A stretch of 64,000 nucleotides of DNA, taken from NCBI RefSeq assembly GCF_003990185.1, contig NZ_RZHF01000006.1:217027-281026 (forward strand), in the 5' to 3' direction. The translations under genes and the position numbers were made by a program. The notes beneath the pieces were generated by a model. The model was given only the letters and a program-made list of their open reading frames with translations, searched no databases and was not told the DNA's origin. The stretch comes from Vreelandella nanhaiensis (GTDB lineage: Bacteria > Pseudomonadota > Gammaproteobacteria > Pseudomonadales > Halomonadaceae). Below, piece by piece: positions 59,608 through 64,000 of this stretch. Each line of letters starts with the position of its first letter. The first letter of the stretch is position 1.

Positions 59608-60258
59608 TCAAGTCGCCATAACGCTCTGTAACATTCCTTCGGCATCGCCCTCGCTTACCCCGAGCATTAAAAGGATCTGGCGCTGGGTAGCCAGCAGCAC
59701 ATGCTGACGTTCCTCCTCACCGGGCAGACTTTTAGCAATCGCGACGGCGCCTACCAGGGAGGCTAAAATCACCCGTGACTTATCGGCAATGACACGGCGG
59801 TCGCTGGCAAAAGGCAGCTTTTTCAATTTGCTTAACGCTAGAAGGCGCGTTTCGAGCATTTTTTTCATGCTCATGTAAGAAGCCTCGAACATGGTGCGTA
59901 TTTCGGCTTTCTCGCTGCCTATTTCATTAAACAGCACCGCTTCAGGTCCTGGCTGCTGCTTACGCTCAAGCTCCTGAAGGTTCCAGTAGTTAGACACCAG
60001 CTCGGTTAAGTGCTGCAAAGAGAGCGGTCCTTTGACCAATCTTGCCGCGCGGCTGCTATCCAGCGTCTTGCGTACTGAAGCGTCATAAAGCGCTTCTTTG
60101 GAGGCGAAGTGGGCATAAAAAGCGCCATGGGTCATCTTGGCAAGCGTCATTACCTGGCCAATGGAAACCTTGTTAAACCCATACCGGCTGAACAACTCAG
60201 TGGCTGAGGCCAGAATACGCTCTCGGGTTTTCGCCTTGTGGCTTTTGGGATAAGGCAT
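59608..60258 (-). CDS. TetR-family regulator
   Basis: A 216-residue TetR regulator. The N-terminal helix-turn-helix (about residues 10-56) reads ILASATELFSRYGFNKVSIG and AKMTHGAFYAHFASKEALYD. The helical ligand domain is not assignable to a ligand. GAGG precedes the ATG. It is divergent from the FabF-like gene with only 103 bases between them, so control of that gene is the natural inference. Members with this N-terminus often respond to lipophilic or electrophilic compounds. Confidence 0.85.
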   Translation of the reverse strand: MPYPKSHKAKTRERILASATELFSRYGFNKVSIGQVMTLAKMTHGAFYAHFASKEALYDASVRKTLDSSRAARLVKGPLSLQHLTELVSNYWNLQELERKQQPGPEAVLFNEIGSEKAEIRTMFEASYMSMKKMLETRLLALSKLKKLPFASDRRVIADKSRVILASLVGAVAIAKSLPGEEERQHVLLATQRQILLMLGVSEGDAEGMLQSVMAT

Positions 60259-60361
60259 GTTTACCTCGTCATGGCACTGCTAGATGGTGCCGCTAAATAT
60301 TATCTTGATCATATAATGCGTGCTGCTAGCGTAGCCGTATTTAAAGCTTCGAGGAGCCGCT

Positions 60362-61627
60362 ATGCACTCACCTATTGTTATCACCGGCATGGGTATGGTC
60401 AGCCCACTGGGATGCAACGTCAAGGCAAGCTGGGAAGGTCTGCTGGAAGGCCGCTCGGGTGTTAGCCAGATCACCCGTTTTGATACAGCGCAAATCCCCA
60501 TCAAAATTGCCGGTGCGGTCCCCCACTCAATAGATGACCCGGTAGCAGGGCTATGCCTGGATGATATAGCGGATGCCAAAGAGCGCCGCAAGATGGACCT
60601 GTTCAGCCTTTACGCCATGGCGGCGGCAAAAGAAGCCCTGGAGCAGGCAGGTTGGCAGCCAACGGATGAAGCTCAACGCCGTGCCACGGCAACCATTATT
60701 GGTTCCGGCATTGGCGGGTTCCCGACGATTACCGAGGCCCAGCAAACGCTGCAGCAGAAAGGCTATCGCCGTGTATCACCATTTACCGTACCGGCGTTTC
60801 TGGCCAATATGGCCGCGGGCAACCTGTCGATTCGTTATGGCTTTCAGGGTCCGTTGGGATGTCCTGTCACGGCGTGTGCGGCAGGCCTTCAAGCCATTGG
60901 TGACGGTATGCGCTTAATCCGCAGCGGAGAAGCCGACGTTGCGTTAGTGGGCGGCGCCGAGGCGTGTATTGACCCATTATCTTTAGCGAGTTTCAACGCG
61001 CTCAAAGCGCTTTCCACCGAGCATGAGCAGCCTGAAAGTGCATCGCGCCCCTTCGACAGTACCCGTAACGGCTTTGTCATGGGTGAAGGCGCGGGTCTGC
61101 TGGTGATTGAGACCTTGGACCATGCGAAAGCGCGCGGCGCCACACCGCTGGCAATCATTAGCGGCTATGGCACCAGTGCGGACGCCTATCATATGACTGC
61201 CGGGCCTGACGACGGCAACGGTGCTGCCGCAGCGATTCATTCAGCGCTTAAAATGGCCGGGATATCCGCCGAGGAAATCGACTATATCAATGCCCACGCC
61301 ACCTCCACCCCGGTGGGCGACCGGGCGGAAATTGCCGCTTTACGACGCGTTTTTGGTAACGCCCTGCCCGGCATCCCGATCTCTTCGACCAAGTCGGCAA
61401 CGGGCCATTTGCTAGGCGCGGCAGGCGGTGTTGAGAGTATTTTTTCAGTACTTTCGGCCACCACCGGCCAGCTGCCGCCCACGCTTAACCTGACTCAGTG
61501 TGATGAAAGTATGCAGGATTTGGACTTTATCCCGCTAACATCACGCACCCAGCCCACCCAGCATGTGCTGTGCAACGGGTTTGGTTTTGGCGGCGTCAAT
61601 GCAGCACTGATCGTCAGCCGCGTATAA
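60362..61627 (+). CDS. fabF: Beta-ketoacyl-ACP synthase II (FabF-like)
   Basis: Condensing enzyme of 421 residues that extends acyl-ACP by two carbons using malonyl-ACP. The active-site Cys is in PVTACAAGLQAIGDG, the two His in INAHATSTPVGD and SATGHLLGAAGG, and the Lys in STKSATGH. The C-terminal glycine loop is NGFGFGGVNAAL. It is not in a fab gene cluster with acpP or fabG, stands divergent from a TetR regulator and has its own terminator. It is thus probably an extra, regulated paralogue. GAGGAG precedes the ATG. Confidence 0.9.
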   Translation: MHSPIVITGMGMVSPLGCNVKASWEGLLEGRSGVSQITRFDTAQIPIKIAGAVPHSIDDPVAGLCLDDIADAKERRKMDLFSLYAMAAAKEALEQAGWQPTDEAQRRATATIIGSGIGGFPTITEAQQTLQQKGYRRVSPFTVPAFLANMAAGNLSIRYGFQGPLGCPVTACAAGLQAIGDGMRLIRSGEADVALVGGAEACIDPLSLASFNALKALSTEHEQPESASRPFDSTRNGFVMGEGAGLLVIETLDHAKARGATPLAIISGYGTSADAYHMTAGPDDGNGAAAAIHSALKMAGISAEEIDYINAHATSTPVGDRAEIAALRRVFGNALPGIPISSTKSATGHLLGAAGGVESIFSVLSATTGQLPPTLNLTQCDESMQDLDFIPLTSRTQPTQHVLCNGFGFGGVNAALIVSRV

Positions 61628-61647
61628 CGTCAGCTGTTATGCGCACG

Positions 61648-61682
61648 CCGATTGGCAAAATCGTCTGCCAATCGGTTTTTGC
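61648..61682 (+). terminator. Terminator after the fabF-like gene
   Basis: CCGATTGGCA (61648-61657) pairs with TGCCAATCGG (61666-61675), followed by five T. Confidence 0.88.
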
Positions 61683-61723
61683 CAGCCGTTAGCGTATCCT
61701 CTTAGCCTGCTTTTTAGCGGCTG

Positions 61724-63139
61724 ATGAACATGAAACGCTACGAACGGTTTGCCGAGGAAATTTCCGAGCTTATTCGCAGCGGCGTGCTGGCGCCGGGGGA
61801 GCGTGTGCCCTCCGTTCGCCAGGCAAGCCGCCATTACGCCATTAGTCCTTCGACGGTGTTCCAGGCGTATTACCTGCTGGAAAAGCAGGGGTTAATTGTT
61901 GCACGCCCACGCTCTGGCTACTTTGTACGCGAACAGGCGCAGCGGTTTCTCAACGAACCAGAGATGACCCAAGGCCACCCCGAAACGGCGGACATTGCGG
62001 TAAGCGAGCTGGCTTTCTCGGTACTGGGATCACTTCAAGATGTGGATACAGTACCCTTTGGCTCGGCCTTTCCAAGCCCTGAGCTGTTCCCACTGCAACG
62101 CTTGGCGCGCAGCATGACCAAAGGGCTTCGCGAGCTGTCCCCCAACGCCATTATTACTGACATGACCGCGGGCGATACGGATCTGCGCCGGCAAATTTCC
62201 CTGCGCTATCGACTGGCGGGCATGCACTTGCCGCCCCAGGAGCTGGTAGTTACCAATGGCGCCATGGAAGCGCTTAATCTGGGATTTCAGTGCGTGACGC
62301 AGCCCGGCGATCTTGTGGCAATTGAGTCCCCCGCTTTCTACGCAAGCCTTCAGGTACTGGAACGCTTGAAGTTAAGGGCAGTGGAAATCCCTGTACACCC
62401 GAGGGAAGGAATCGACCTGGACAAGCTGGCCGACAGCCTTGCCAAGCACCCCATCAAAGCCTGCTGGTTCATGAGCCATTTGCAGAACCCGCTAGGGGCA
62501 AGTTTGAGTGAGGCCAAAAAACAGGCGCTGTATGGGCTGTTGAAGCAGTATCAGGTACCACTGATTGAAGATGATGTGTATGCCGAGCTCTATTTTGGCG
62601 CCAAACCGCCCGTGCCCGTTAAGCACTTTGATGATGAAGGGTTAGTGATTCACTGCGGATCGTTTTCAAAGTGCCTGGCGCCTGGCTACCGGGTGGGCTG
62701 GGTAGCCGGTGGGCGCTATGCCGAAAGCATTTCCCGATTGAAACTGATGACGACCATTTCGCCCTCGGTTCCCGCCCAGGTAGCCATTGCCGATTACCTT
62801 CAACACGGCGGCTACGACCGGCACCTGCGCAAGCTGCGCCTGGCCTTGGAATCCCAGCAAGCCCAGATGTTGGCGGCAGCAGCACGCTATTTTTCCGCTG
62901 ATACCCGGGCAACACGCCCTGCTGGCGGTTACTTTCTGTGGTTTGAATTCCCCAGGCAGGTGGACTCGCTGCGCCTGTTTCAGATGGCTTTAGCGCAGGG
63001 GATCAGTATCGCCCCCGGCCCTATCTTCTCCGCCACACAGGGCTATCGTCACTGCGCCCGGCTGAGCTGCGGCCACCCGTGGACATCGCGCAGCGAAGAG
63101 GCCATGGCGCTGCTCGGCCGGCTGCTGACGTCGTTTTAG
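61724..63139 (+). CDS. MocR-type regulator (GntR helix-turn-helix fused to aminotransferase fold)
   Basis: A 471-residue fusion. The N-terminal GntR winged helix (about 8-75) shows LAPGERVPSVRQASRHYAIS and PSTVFQAYYLLEKQGLIVAR. A fold-type I aminotransferase domain follows, with ELVVTNGAMEALNLGFQCV, IEDDVYAELYFG and the PLP-binding Lys in HCGSFSKCLAPGYRVGW. MocR proteins use PLP to sense amines or amino acids and regulate neighbouring or vitamin B6 genes. The target is not evident. ATGs at 61724 and 61730 are both possible starts. Confidence 0.9.
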   Translation: MNMKRYERFAEEISELIRSGVLAPGERVPSVRQASRHYAISPSTVFQAYYLLEKQGLIVARPRSGYFVREQAQRFLNEPEMTQGHPETADIAVSELAFSVLGSLQDVDTVPFGSAFPSPELFPLQRLARSMTKGLRELSPNAIITDMTAGDTDLRRQISLRYRLAGMHLPPQELVVTNGAMEALNLGFQCVTQPGDLVAIESPAFYASLQVLERLKLRAVEIPVHPREGIDLDKLADSLAKHPIKACWFMSHLQNPLGASLSEAKKQALYGLLKQYQVPLIEDDVYAELYFGAKPPVPVKHFDDEGLVIHCGSFSKCLAPGYRVGWVAGGRYAESISRLKLMTTISPSVPAQVAIADYLQHGGYDRHLRKLRLALESQQAQMLAAAARYFSADTRATRPAGGYFLWFEFPRQVDSLRLFQMALAQGISIAPGPIFSATQGYRHCARLSCGHPWTSRSEEAMALLGRLLTSF

Positions 63140-63145
63140 TCACTT

Positions 63146-63793
63146 CTAGACGCCCTGGCCGTGCAAGCGTTGGCTACCGGCCGGTGTCTGGCGGGTGAGC
63201 TTTCCAATTTGATACAGATCGTGCAAGTACATATCAAACCGGAAAATGCCGTGAGAGATCACGATCAATACAAAGGTCAACAGCATCAGAATTACAGGCT
63301 CATTCAACCAGGCAAACGTCGCTGAGAACGGATACAAGAGTGTATAGATGCTCATGCCACCCAAAAACTGCGCCAGCATGCTGTTAACAATCACCAGCGA
63401 AATCATCAGCACGCGGGTATTCCATGTGGGCAGGCGGGTTTTCCAGAACGGCAGGTGGCGAACGCTTATCTCGCCATTAAAATCGAGACGCTCCCGGCGG
63501 CGTACCAGAGGAATAGCATAGGTACTTTGCTTCTCTTCAGAAAACGCCCGCAGCGCCAGCTCAGGGTCAAGCCCGGGACCTAAGATACGCGCGACCGCCT
63601 GATTGAAGGCGCTAGCGTCATTGGTTTGCCTAGCAACACCGGCCTTCTGGGCTAACTCGCTCAAATGCTCTTTATTAGCATTTGAAAGCTTCAAGTCATT
63701 GGCGAAGTTAATGTTGTAATTAACCTCGTAGACTTGGTACAGGGCAATGGTGACGCCCACAAAAATCATGAAATAGATAAAAACAGTTAACAT
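63146..63793 (-). CDS. Unrecognised membrane protein
   Basis: A 215-residue protein I cannot assign. It has an N-terminal membrane segment (about 3-20), a polar helical region (about 25-120, with the basic stretch VRRRERLDF), then two more hydrophobic segments (about 128-155 and 165-188). The tail FDMYLHDLYQIGKLTRQ is amphipathic. AAGGGG precedes the ATG. It is convergent with the MocR gene, six bases apart. Confidence 0.65.
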   Translation of the reverse strand: MLTVFIYFMIFVGVTIALYQVYEVNYNINFANDLKLSNANKEHLSELAQKAGVARQTNDASAFNQAVARILGPGLDPELALRAFSEEKQSTYAIPLVRRRERLDFNGEISVRHLPFWKTRLPTWNTRVLMISLVIVNSMLAQFLGGMSIYTLLYPFSATFAWLNEPVILMLLTFVLIVISHGIFRFDMYLHDLYQIGKLTRQTPAGSQRLHGQGV

Positions 63794-63927
63794 TATCGGC
63801 CCCTTAAACGTTTTATCATTCTGCCCACGCGGCCCGACTAACCAGCGGTGCGCACTTAGCCAAGCCGGTACGACTATGCCTTGCCCTGCTTCCCCAGTAC
63901 AGACACAGAAAGATGCAATAAATACAT

Positions 63928-63945
63928 ATCAGTCTAGAGACTGAT
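63928..63945. promoter_or_regulatory. 18-base dyad near the right edge
   Basis: ATCAGTCT-AG-AGACTGAT is a near-perfect palindrome in the otherwise featureless 207 bases at the right end of the window. It has the size of a dimeric regulator site. The gene it serves may lie outside. Confidence 0.35.
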
Positions 63946-64000
63946 CTGGCGCAAGCAATGCGCTTTCAGCACGACACTCGGTGGTTTGGCAATATCTTAC

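Overview
The window looks like a chromosomal segment of a moderately GC-rich, probably halophilic gammaproteobacterium, most likely Halomonas/Vreelandella (Halomonadaceae). This rests on gene content and on the acidic composition of many exported and cytosolic proteins; it is an inference, since no rRNA or other marker gene is present. I saw no tRNA, rRNA, CRISPR, prophage or insertion sequence. The window is almost entirely catabolic operons, each carrying its own importer and regulator.

Region by region. 0.27-4.5 kb: malonate use (malonyl-CoA decarboxylase, malonyl-CoA synthetase MatB, Na+-malonate transporter MadLM) behind a promoter overlapped by a perfect 16-bp palindrome. 4.6-9.6 kb: ArgP/ArgO-type exporter pair, a YciF-like DUF892 protein, a YbaN-like membrane protein and a chemoreceptor. 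10.0-27.5 kb: two convergent operons for four-carbon sugar acids. The plus-strand operon has a GntR regulator, an orphan SAF-domain oxidoreductase, a TctCBA-type tripartite transporter, OtnK and OtnC. The minus-strand operon has LtnD, OtnI, DenD, a DctPQM TRAP transporter, an aldehyde dehydrogenase and a beta-hydroxyacid dehydrogenase, with a LacI regulator read divergently. The minus-strand operon once had its own otnK-otnC pair; only a fused, deleted and frameshifted scar remains (24906-25338). L-threonate and D-erythronate catabolism should therefore depend on the kinase and decarboxylase encoded in the opposite operon.

27.6-29.9 kb: a TauE/SafE-like permease and an HDOD signalling protein. 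30-36.8 kb: a TRAP transporter with a LysR regulator, divergent from pxpABC (5-oxoprolinase). 36.8-51.1 kb: a complete nicotinate pathway. NicA, a cytochrome-fused NicB, a sodium-solute symporter with a small partner protein, and NicX lie on the minus strand. NicC-NicD-NicE-NicF lie on the plus strand, followed by a MarR regulator (NicR-like). Divergent from that regulator are a second, cytochrome-free molybdenum subunit and an XdhC-type maturation factor. The cytochrome-fused subunit has lost motifs that the cytochrome-free one keeps, so the hydroxylase active site appears to have been divided between two genes. A dCache chemoreceptor follows at 51.3 kb.

53.4-64 kb: catalase-peroxidase KatG, transhydrogenase PntAB, a DUF2798 membrane protein, a TetR regulator divergent from a FabF-like ketosynthase, a MocR-type regulator and an unrecognised membrane protein.
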